Assembly: GCF_000350225.1 (NCBI RefSeq)
Contig: NW_005179151.1
Location: 43,375 to 107,374 of the forward strand
From: Chondrus crispus
Taxonomy: Eukaryota > Rhodophyta > Florideophyceae > Gigartinales > Gigartinaceae
Length of the DNA: 64,000 nucleotides
Direction: 5' to 3'
Position numbers and translations under genes: made by a program. Of this stretch, positions 46,540 through 54,201 are shown piece by piece (position 1 is the first letter of the stretch; each line of letters begins with the position of its first letter). The notes under the pieces were generated by a model. That model had not been told where the DNA came from, did not search any database, and saw only the letters and a program-made list of their open reading frames with translations.

Positions 46540-46671
46540 ACACAGCGGGGAGGCGTGTTGTTCATCGTCGCAGGAGAAACATACGACGGTACGATGGTGG
46601 ACGCAAAAGACGGTGGCGGCGGCGGATAGACAGCTGTCGCATACGGCCCGGACGCCGAAAATGCCGGTCAT
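46540..46671 (-). pseudogene. B-box zinc-finger gene, 5' half (split by Gypsy insertion)
   Basis: Forty-four codons from an ATG at 46671: MTGIFGVRAVCDSCLSAAAT, then VFCVHHRTVVCFSCDDEQHA and SPLC, ending at the 3' LTR border. The spacing C-x2-C-x8-C-x7-C-x2-C-D-x3-H matches the first part of a B-box. One usual Asp is replaced by His. The break falls after the first His, before the final His of the finger, so the insertion interrupts the zinc-binding fold itself. The rest of the gene lies at 31355-31609. The intact ancestor would have been about 130 residues with two B-boxes. Confidence 0.7.
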
Positions 46672-46724
46672 GAGCCGCTCGGGGCGTGAAGAGCTAGCCA
46701 GAGCGGCTTGACATCCGTCGGGAG

Positions 46725-46773
46725 CGTAGGCCGGTATACCGGCCTACGGGGCTTCCCCGTTATAACGGGGAAG
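46725..46773. repeat. Two adjacent perfect palindromes upstream of the B-box gene
   Basis: A 24-bp perfect palindrome at 46725-46748 (half-site CGTAGGCCGGTA) and a 22-bp perfect palindrome at 46752-46773 (half-site CTTCCCCGTTA) are 3 bp apart. Both centre on TATA. They lie 54-102 bp upstream of the minus-strand ATG at 46671. They could be operator sites for dimeric factors or form cruciforms (inference). Confidence 0.6.
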
Positions 46774-47293
46774 GCGTGTGATCGGAATAGAGCGTAATGT
46801 GGACAGAGAAAGCGGATGGGAGGGTATTGCAGTTTTTTTGGCGGACGACCGATACGAGGTGACGAACGCCCGAGAAGCGAGAGTGCCAAAAGTTGATGCG
46901 TGGGGTGACAGGAATGAGGTGCGCAGATAGATTTGAGTCCGCTAAAGTGCGCGGGGAATAGATTGTAACGATTAGGGGTGAAACGGATGGGGGAGATGTG
47001 ACGAGTGAGGACAGTTGGTAAGGAAATATGTCAGCAGGGCACTGCTGAAACGCAGCGGCAGTGGCATGTGTAGTGAAGCAGAAACAGAGAGGAGTAGAGT
47101 AATTCAGTCGGATGCGATTGGATTTCCATTTGCCCGGCATCCCGTCGCACATGTGTCAATGTTCCATAGACAGCGCTACATGCCGCCCCGTTTCCGCCCG
47201 CTCCTTCCTCCCTCCCGTTCCCCTCCCCTTTCCCCCTCCTCAGTGGCACCGCTCCCATTGACCACCCCAGGGGGGACGTTTGTTGTGTTAACC
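46774..47293. other. Intergenic, no gene seen
   Basis: A 520-bp spacer between the B-box upstream region and the Myb/SANT-like relic. It has one telomere-like word (TTAACCCTAAC, near 47288) and a pyrimidine tract (47190-47245). No RNA gene is evident. Confidence 0.35.
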
Positions 47294-48167
47294 CTAACGG
47301 GTCCCTGGTAGAACCAGGGTACAGGCCTTTATGAGTGCCTTGAACTTCTCCACTTCGAGCCTTTGCTGTTCTACGCGTTCCTCCCGACGCTCTCGCCGTT
47401 CTTCTTCTCTTTCCATCTGACGCTCAAGGCGCTCCGGCAAGCGTTCTTCTCTACCGCTCTCAGCCATGTCGCGCTCAAATTGAAGACGCTCTCACTCAAG
47501 CGAGATTCGGGCGAGGTCAGCGTCTTTCATGTGCTCTCCGAAATCATCAAGGCTACCATCAGCACCATATGCCATTTTCGTTTTCTTCTTCTTTCTCGCG
47601 CTGCCGTTTGTGCTACGAATATGCGCTTCTCTTTCTATTTCGTCTAGTATCACAGCACCATTCTTATTTCCGCAGCTGCCATCTTCTGTTTCCGAGTCCT
47701 TCGATGACTTGCGCTTTTGCGCTGCAACCATCAATACGCGAAGTGTGCGTTCCTTGTCTTCTTCTTTTCCTTTCTCTGCTAATTTCTCTGTTTTCTTTTG
47801 TGCTTCCCAATCATCTCTGGCCTCCCTCAATGTCATCAAAAGGCCAGCCAACTCTCCCATCTCCCCACCACGGACTCCAGACAACCTTTGATTTTCGGAG
47901 TCGTTTTTGTCATATAGGTCCTGCAGTCTTTTGTATCGGTCCTGAATTGTCTTCCAACCGACGTTTTTTGTGCCGAAAGTGTATGTTCTCACGCAATCTT
48001 TCCGCTGCAGTAGCAAATCTCTTCTTCGTTTCACTGAACTCCGCCAAATGAGCTCGAACTGCGGCTATCTCACGGACAATGGCGAGGTCTTGTTGCGGTG
48101 TGAACCGTGATTGCCTACCACATGGTGGGGCTGGATCTTGTGTTTCCGAACCAACTACTTGAGACAT
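47294..48167 (-). pseudogene. Myb/SANT-like DNA-binding protein relic
   Basis: Starts at an ATG at 48167 (MSQVVGSETQDPAPPCGRQS) with a helix-rich SANT-type segment (RFTPQQDLAIVREIAAVRAH). Around 48010 the coding signal moves to another frame (GTKNVGWKTIQDRYKRLQDL), which carries the characteristic W-K-x-I-Q-D-R-x-x-x-L motif. A charged coiled coil follows (REARDDWEAQKKTEKLAEKG) and a nuclear-signal-like KKKKTK. A TGA at 47492 is followed by open frame in phase with more coiled coil (ERLQFERDMAESGREERLPE...) to a TAG at 47294. One frameshift and one stop make it a likely pseudogene. Proteins of this type partner Harbinger transposases or derive from them, so transposon origin is likely but not proven. 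Confidence 0.55.
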
Positions 48168-48298
48168 CGTTGTGTGCTATGGCGTATACGTTTGTAGCGA
48201 CAACACGAGTGAGTAACCTTCTATCATGCATGCATTATCGCGAACTCCCGCCAATTTCACGACACCTGTCCCTATCATTTCTCACGACCATGCAGAAA
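48168..48298. other. Short spacer
   Basis: Nothing recognisable between the Myb/SANT relic and the first Helitron-like unit, apart from what may be the relic's leader. Confidence 0.3.
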
Positions 48299-50347
48299 TC
48301 CCCGCGTATACTAATTTCCGTGTCTGTCTGTCTGTGTGTTTGTGTATGTGTGTTCGTGCGCTCCCGCACGGGTTCTCATTGGCGCACGGGGGCGCTGCGG
48401 CGACAAGTGGCGGCCACGTGCGGGGCGGCCTGGCCGCAGGCCACGCGGCCACGCGGACACGACAAGTGGCGGCCACGTGTGGGGCGGCCTGGCTGCAGGC
48501 CAGGCGGCCACGCGGACACGTGTAGGAAGCGGCGGGGCCGTGATTTAATTTCATTTTTTACTAGTGTGTCTGTCTGTGCGTCTGTGCGTTCCAGCGTTGC
48601 CATTGGTGCGCTCTGTAGAAGCCGCAGTGCTGATTGGCGCGCCTAATATTTTCAATTTTTCCGATGTGCCTTTTCGTGGGAACACAAATTTTGGGCGCAC
48701 GGGGGCGACACGGCGTACACGTCACGGCCACGTGAGGGGCAGCCTGGCCGCAGGCCAGGCCGCCACGGGGACACGTGGCGGTGGCAAGTGGCGGGGGGCT
48801 GCGGGGCGGCCTGGCCGCTGGCCAAGCGGCCACCAAGGACACGTGGTGGCTACGGGATGGGCAGAAATTACGTGGGTCATTTAAAAATTCCGCATGACCT
48901 CAGAGGCGGCAGCGGCGAGGGGAAAGGGTGTGTCACTGGCGGGGGGCGAGGGGGCCCGCATGGCCACGCTGTCGCGAGGGTCGCGCACGGTGGGTGAAGG
49001 CAGAGGCCGCTGACGAGGCCCGAGAGGTGAGTGCAGAGCGCGTGCGGAAGGGGCCGGACCGCGCCCGGGGGGGAAGGGGGTGGCGGCGAGCGCCGGCGCG
49101 AGGGGCAGGGGCGAGGAACGCCGAAGACCGTCGCTGCGAGGCGGGCAGGTGTCGCAGCTGGCAGCGCAAGAAGACGCGCGCGGGTGAGGGGGGGCTGGGA
49201 ATCGACGCCCAGGCGGTCGTGCTGCGCTCCTTCTGCGGGGTTCGCAGCGTACGAGAGGGAAGATTGACTAACTGCGATGACTGTGGGTGCGGGAGCGGCA
49301 CCGCCACGGACGAGAAGGAGGGCCTACGGAAACGGCGTGCAGAGGGGAAGGTGGCTGTGATCGGCTTGATCAAGAAGAGGCGGGCAGGCGGGGGATGGGG
49401 GAACCGCATCATAAGGGGAGGAGGGATCGTAGGGCGGTCAAAGGAGGCAGGAGGGGAGGGCAACCAGGAGAGCGGAGGCGGGAGAGTCGCTGAGAGCACA
49501 CGCGACGAAGCAGGGGCAGCGGCAGCAGCAGCAAGGGTGGGGACGTCGGGAGCAGTAACTGCAATGGTCGGAGCAGGAAGCCGAGCGGGAGGTGCACAGG
49601 CGGCGAAATGGGTGGAGCGGAAGGCGAGGTGGGGGTGCAAGCCCGGGCACGCGAGGCCACGGTTACTTGGGGGCGGCAAGAGCAGCAGCAGGGGCGGAGG
49701 CTGGCGACGGAGAGGGCAAGGCCGCCGCAGGGCGGGAGGGAGCGGGGCGAGCCGCACGAGTAGAGGGGCCGGGTGGAGTAGGGCGGGGCAGCGGGTGAGG
49801 TGTGATTGCGCGGGCGTGTGCCTAGAGCGTGAGAGCCATAGAATAACGAAAGGGTAGAGGCACGGAAGTGGGAGTGCGGGGATTGAGGAAGCGAAGCGCC
49901 TCGCTGCGTATGCGCCAGGCAACGCGGGCGGCGGCGAAACAGTCGGAAGCAGAAGCAGGGAGAGGGAGGGGGCAGTGTGGGCGGGGGGCCACGGGTTCGC
50001 CGGTACGGAGGTTGAGGCAGACGGGAGTGCCAACCGTAGCGACCAGGGTAACGGCCTGGGCAAGGGTGGCGAGCAGGACTGAGGCGAGTGTGGCGAGAGC
50101 AGCGCGACCTGCAGCCAGAGTGAGCACGGAGGGGCGGTACGCGTGGCAGGACGAGGGGGAAAGGGGCGAAGAAGACCGGAGAGAGGACGAGAGCAGTAGC
50201 GAAGAGGACGAGGGAGCAGCGGGGCGGGGAACGCCGGCAACGATGGTGGACCAGAGACGAAGGGACGGCGGAGCGGGAGGTGCGGGGCGAGGAGCGGAGA
50301 AAGAAGGGATTTGGCTCGGCGCGCGAAGCGCGCACGGAGCCCACTTG
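48299..50347 (+). mobile_element. Helitron-like non-autonomous unit A
   Basis: Starts with TC after an A, then ACTAATTTCCGTGTCTG and a TG-rich tract and the words CCCGCACGGG and CATTGGCGC. It ends with an imperfect hairpin (GGCTC...GCGCGC GAA GCGCGC...GAGCC, 50313-50341) six bases before CTTG at 50347. Unit B starts at the next base. Canonical Helitrons end CTRR; CTTG is a variant, so the class is tentative. A second start-like block (ACTAGTGTGTCTGTCTGTG...GTTGCCATTGG) at 48558 suggests nesting or internal duplication. The interior is very GC-rich with long open frames on both strands, which I read as by-products of base composition. No Rep/helicase domain is seen. Confidence 0.4.
48400..48850. 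repeat. GC-rich palindromic ~60-bp repeats
   Basis: At least four copies (near 48405, 48467, 48727 and 48785) of a unit that runs AAGTGGCGGCCACGTG, then GGGGCGGCCTGGCCGCAGGC and CACGCGGACACG. Each unit contains self-complementary cores (GGCCACGTG, GGCCTGGCCGCAGGCC), so each copy can fold. Copies differ by a few bases. They lie inside Helitron-like unit A. Confidence 0.6.
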
Positions 50348-50420
50348 TCTACAACTACTAAAATCGTTGTCTGTGTGTGTGTCTGTATGTCCTTGCGCTC
50401 CCGCGTTGCCATTGGCGCTA

Positions 50421-50725
50421 CCGTGACAAGTGGCGACAAGTGTAACATTTTAAATTAAAATTACTGTGCGGACTGCGGGGCGGGGCCCCACTACAGTACA
50501 GGCTGACAAGTGGCGACAAGTTAAAATTTAAAATTAAAATAACTGCGCGGACTGCCGAGCGCGGCCGCGCTACAAGCGGCGACAAGTGTAACATTTTAAA
50601 TTAAATTACTGTGCGGACTGCGGGGCGGGGCCCCACTACAGTACAGGCTGACAAGTGGCGACAAGTTAAATTTTAAAATTAAAATAACTGTGCGGACTGC
50701 CGAGCGCGGCCGCGCTACAGTACAC
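50421..50725 (+). repeat. Dimeric tandem repeat (two alternating units)
   Basis: Two unit types alternate twice. Unit 1 is GACAAGTGGCGACAAGTGTA, an AT run (ACATTTTAAATTAAA), then TGCGGACTGCGGGGCGGGGC and CCCACTACAGTACAGGCT. Unit 2 is the same start, a different AT run, then GCGGACTGCCGAGCGCGGCC GCGCTACA. The pair is about 155 bp and occurs twice. The GC cores are palindromic (GGGGCCCC; GCGCGGCCGCGC). Located at the head of unit B. Confidence 0.7.
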
Positions 50726-51385
50726 TACAAATTTTAGCCCGGATCCGTTTAGACCGCGCCACGCGGATCTACATTGTGGGCGGAACTGGGGCGGGCACTG
50801 CGAGCACGTGACGGCGGTGTGGTAGATGGACGCGTACGACAGGGGGGCGGACGCGTGAGACACGGGGCTGCCCGAAATACCGGAGGCTCGTGGCGACGTG
50901 AGCAGGGCGGTGGTGCGCGGGGGGCTGTGCGTGGGGGGGCCGGAATTCTTCAAGGCGGAGTTGCGCAGCGCGTGGTGCTCCGACTTTGGGGGGCGGATGT
51001 GGACGCGCGGCGACGAGGAAGTGAGGGCCGGGGCGGCGACGGGCGGCGATAGGGACGGTGGGCTGCGAGATGATGGTGAGCGGAGGGCGGTTTTGGGTGT
51101 GCGGCGATGACGTGGAGGAGATGTGGGCTGGGGCAGCGATGGGGACGGTAGGGGAGGGTAGGTGGGGGGCCCCCAGTCACCACATTCGCGCGTGCGCGTG
51201 GGGGAGCGGAGGGCGCGGGAGCGGACCGGGCCAGAGCTGGACGGCGTGGAGTACTACAAGGGTCTTCAACCGGGCGCACGTGCCGGGGGGCGGGGGAGGC
51301 GGGACGGCGAGCGGGCTTCAACCGGGCGCGCGTGTTGGGGGGCGGGGGAGGCACGACGGCGAGCGGGCGCTAACTGGGTTGCTTA

Positions 51386-51690
51386 GAGACGGTGACGGAC
51401 GTGGTGTGCCGGGTAGCAGCGGAGGCAGGCGTTGACGCCGTGGTGGGCGAGTGCGGCGGGTGGGACGGGCGTGCGCGCGAGATCGCGGACGCGGTGTGCA
51501 TGCAGCTCCACGCAAAGCGGTTCCAAGCGGCGGCGGAGACTCTGCTGGACCGGCGGGCGGGCGAATCGCGCGTGGTGGCGTGCTGCGTGGAGCTTGTGCG
51601 CAACATGAGCGGGCAGCACGCGGCGAAGAGCGCCGTGCGGGGCGAGATGTGGCGGGCGACGTGCGTGGTGGGTGGCAGTGGCGGGGCGGA
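51386..51690 (+). other. Coding-like fragment inside Helitron-like unit B
   Basis: The frame through 51392 reads like real protein over ~95 codons: TDVVCRVAAEAGVDAVVGEC, REIADAVCMQLHAKRFQAAA, ETLLDRRAGESRVVACCVEL, VRNMSGQHAAKSAVRG. It is helical and resembles an armadillo-like solenoid, with no obvious start or stop of its own. Helitrons are known to capture host gene pieces. The GC bias could also create such a frame by chance. Low confidence. Confidence 0.25.
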
Positions 51691-52284
51691 CGGACGCGGG
51701 CGTGGCAGTGACGTTCTGCGGGCTGGTGGGCGGGGTGTGCCTGCGGGGCGGGGACGTGGTGGACGGGTGCGCTTGGGAAGGGGCGGTCGAGGTAGTGGTG
51801 AGAGCGGTGGCGCGGAGGGCGGCGGTGCGGGCCGCGCGCATCACGGAGGTGCGAAGAACGGGGAAAGTGGTCGCTGCGAGCCGGGCAAGTGTCGCAGCCA
51901 GCGGTGCAGGAGGGCGCGCGCAGGCGGGTGGGTGCCGAGAGCCGCCGCCAGGTAGCAGTGTTAGGCAGAAGCGAGCGGCGGCGTGGAGAGCAGCGGCGCT
52001 GACCATGTTTGCGGGCTGCAGGGACCGAACCGCGGCCGGGGGGGAAGGCGACACAGGCGGGCGGCGGCGCTGAGGGCGGCGGCGCGGACCGGGCGCGACG
52101 CGCAGGGGCGAGTAACGTGTGGCAGGACGAGGGGGCAAGGGGCGACAAAGACCGGAGAGAAGACGGGAGAGTTAGCGCAGAGGGAGGGGGAGCAGCGGGG
52201 CGGGGAACGACAGCGTGTGCAGAACGAGGAGCGGAGGAGGAAGGGACTTGGCTTGGCGCGCGAAGCGCGCACGGAGCCCACTTG

Positions 52285-52680
52285 TCCTCTTTACTAAAAT
52301 CTCACAATTCCGCATTTTTTGTCATGGCATGATTTCAGAATTCTGTATATGCAATTTCAGTGTAATGTTTTTTGCAGAATTGTTTGCAGAATTCTGTAGA
52401 ATCCGGTTTGCGTAAGCTCACTATTATTTGCCAGATTTCAGTTCCTATTCATCATCACGAAAGATCCACCGCTTTCGACAGCCAGTCAGTTGCAGTTGAA
52501 CGCAAAATCTGTCTCCGCTCATGCTGTATCCGAAGGGTACCATACCCCAGGATACCGTTCGATAGTAACTGTAAGATAGATCTACAGTAGAGTATGCGTC
52601 ATCCAGCCACACTTCTGCGGAGTCGTGTGCTCTAGCTACAAGCGAGACAGGCGAGGACATCAAGGTGGGAGAGATGCGTT
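52285..52680. other. AT-rich spacer downstream of LARP gene
   Basis: About 400 bp with several CAGAATTC/GAATTCTG words and a 14-bp word (GTTTGCGTAAGCTC, near 52407) whose complement also occurs at 21384 beside the Tigger element. It probably holds the 3' UTR of the minus-strand LARP gene plus old repeat debris. Confidence 0.3.
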
Positions 52681-54201
52681 TCAGACGACCGAAGAGAGTT
52701 TCTTCGCCCACGCCTTACCAGCTAGTGTGGGCACTGGTACGCTCCCTTTGATCGATTTTTCCGACCCTGTATTGAACCCTCTCTTCCGCGCTCGTGGGAG
52801 CGCAGGGAAATTCGCTGGATGCAAAGGCGGGTGCTCCCCCTGCCCATCCCTTCTGCTTTCCTGGCTTCGACAAACTCCATTTTGTTGTTGGCCTTTTCCA
52901 TACCAACGCTGAGACGTTTGTCGCTTGCCGCTCGATAAGCCGTTGGCGCTCGTCGCGCCCATGAACGGTTGGTGCGAATCGGGCATGCACCTGATATGTT
53001 TCATGTCATGAGGAGGTCCACAGGAGTGCACTTCACAGCTCTGAAGGCCAGCACCTTCACTGTGCCGGTGATGTGTTGACGAACATCGGAGCCGCAGTCC
53101 GGTTGTGCGAACCTGTCCAAGACGCTTAGCATCATTTTCGTCCGAGCTTACGTCGGACGCCATCTTTTCGATTGCTCCAGGGCAGTGGGCATGCACTTGC
53201 AAGTTATCTCTCTGAGACCCCTTGTGCCCAATTGATGACAACAGTTGCTTCCGCTTATCTTGACTGCGCCCTCGCTCTATGTGCCGCCCATCTCTCACGG
53301 CTTCATGGCGGAGCAGTCTAGTGTCGCCGTTCATCTGCATTCTTCGGTCAGGCGCGTGGGGGCTGGTTTTCGTTCCACGTGCAGCATCTCTGCTTCTTGC
53401 TGCCGTTTGCAAAGTCTTCCTTGCGGAACTAGCTCCCTCTTCTATACAGCACTTTAACCTGTGCTCAGAGAGGGGGGAATGTAGTCTCTCCACCTGGCAA
53501 TCACCTTGATTTGGATCATCTACTGTTGCTGCCGCCAGCGCAGATGGTTCTTTCTGCAAATGGATGCCGGGCAAGTAATGTCCCGGTTGACATGGAAGCT
53601 CTGCAACTTGGTGTGACAAGTCAGGGCTTCCAGCACGAGCCTGCAGTTTCGTCGAGGGGCATGCATCAGAAAACTGAGTTGAATTTTCCGTGGGGCTGGT
53701 AACAGGTTGCCGGCCGGGAAGCTGTACTGACCAGGACGGCATAGTCAGCGATTGCGGCCACACGGGGTACTGATGTTGAAATGTAGTCCCCGAGCTCTCT
53801 GAATGTCCAATGTGACCATGTGGGGGGAGTGGTGATCCACAGAAGTCTGGGTAAGGCGAGTGTTGTGCCAGCGGATGTCGGGGGACGATGAGTTGGGGCT
53901 GGTGCCTTGAGGATACGAACGGCCCAGGTACTATGAAAGCCGGGTTCCCCCTCAAGCGGACAAACTGGAATGAGGCGTCCACGTCAAGCGCTAGCGAAAA
54001 GGAGACAATAGCCCTGGCAACCTGAAAGGGGTCTGAGGCGCCCAATTGCGCCATTCTTGGCCAGCTGCAAATCTCGGCCAGCAGGACCCACCCATCAGCA
54101 CCGATTATGCTCAGGAGGTAGGGGTCTTGCGAGAGATTAAAGGGGCCAAAGTAGAATTCAATTTGTTCCACGACTGCAACTGTGTGTTGAATAGAAAACA
54201 T
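52681..54201 (-). CDS. La-motif (LARP) protein, copy 1
   Basis: 506 residues from an ATG (MFSIQHTVAVVEQIEFYFGP). The La motif fills residues ~12-85: QIEFYFGPFNLSQDPYLLSI, GADGWVLLAEICSWPRM, VARAIVSFSLALDVDASFQF, VRLRG. La motifs are winged-helix RNA-binding modules; LARP proteins act in mRNA stability and translation (family knowledge). No RRM or DM15 repeats are seen. The rest is Ser/Gln/His/Pro-rich and probably disordered. Three short conserved islands are shared with copy 2: KMASDVSSDEN (~330), an FPALPRARK motif near 475, and a C-terminal AWAKKLSSVV. It lies head to head with copy 2 (3.8 kb apart), an inverted duplication. It looks intact. Confidence 0.8.
   Translation of the reverse strand: MFSIQHTVAVVEQIEFYFGPFNLSQDPYLLSIIGADGWVLLAEICSWPRMAQLGASDPFQVARAIVSFSLALDVDASFQFVRLRGNPAFIVPGPFVSSRHQPQLIVPRHPLAQHSPYPDFCGSPLPPHGHIGHSESSGTTFQHQYPVWPQSLTMPSWSVQLPGRQPVTSPTENSTQFSDACPSTKLQARAGSPDLSHQVAELPCQPGHYLPGIHLQKEPSALAAATVDDPNQGDCQVERLHSPLSEHRLKCCIEEGASSARKTLQTAARSRDAARGTKTSPHAPDRRMQMNGDTRLLRHEAVRDGRHIERGRSQDKRKQLLSSIGHKGSQRDNLQVHAHCPGAIEKMASDVSSDENDAKRLGQVRTTGLRLRCSSTHHRHSEGAGLQSCEVHSCGPPHDMKHIRCMPDSHQPFMGATSANGLSSGKRQTSQRWYGKGQQQNGVCRSQESRRDGQGEHPPLHPANFPALPRARKRGFNTGSEKSIKGSVPVPTLAGKAWAKKLSSVV

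Larger units (their letters stand above)
50348..52284 (+). mobile_element. Helitron-like non-autonomous unit B
   Basis: Begins TCTACAACTACTAAAATCG, then TTGTCTGTGTGTGTGTCTG and GCGTTGCCATTGGCGC, like the start of unit A. It ends with the same hairpin as A (52250-52278) and CTTG at 52284, followed by T. The last ~120 bp are strongly similar to the last ~120 bp of A (CGGGGAACG..., GGAGCGGAG..., TTGGCGCGCGAAGCGCGC). Internal words (AAGTGTCGCAGCCAG versus AGGTGTCGCAGCTGG) also match. So A and B are copies of one family in direct tandem. No coding capacity for mobility is seen. Confidence 0.4.

Noticed and set aside
31605-46544. Target-site duplication for the Gypsy element
   Set aside because: Left flank TGCAG and right flank ACACA do not match, so no duplication is claimed.
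47286-47298. Telomere-like word TTAACCCTAAC
   Set aside because: A single copy, not an array; chance or relic.
48928-50240. Long open frames on both strands (309 and 435 codons) in GC-rich DNA
   Set aside because: All frames on both strands stay open because stop codons are rare at this base composition. They are Ala/Pro/Arg low complexity, without domains, and lie inside Helitron-like unit A.
48400-50725. Possible CRISPR array
   Set aside because: The repeats are adjacent without unique spacers, eukaryotic context, no cas genes.
51318-52148. 276- and 251-codon minus-strand frames
   Set aside because: Same compositional effect as above; two overlapping frames are open at once and no domain is visible.
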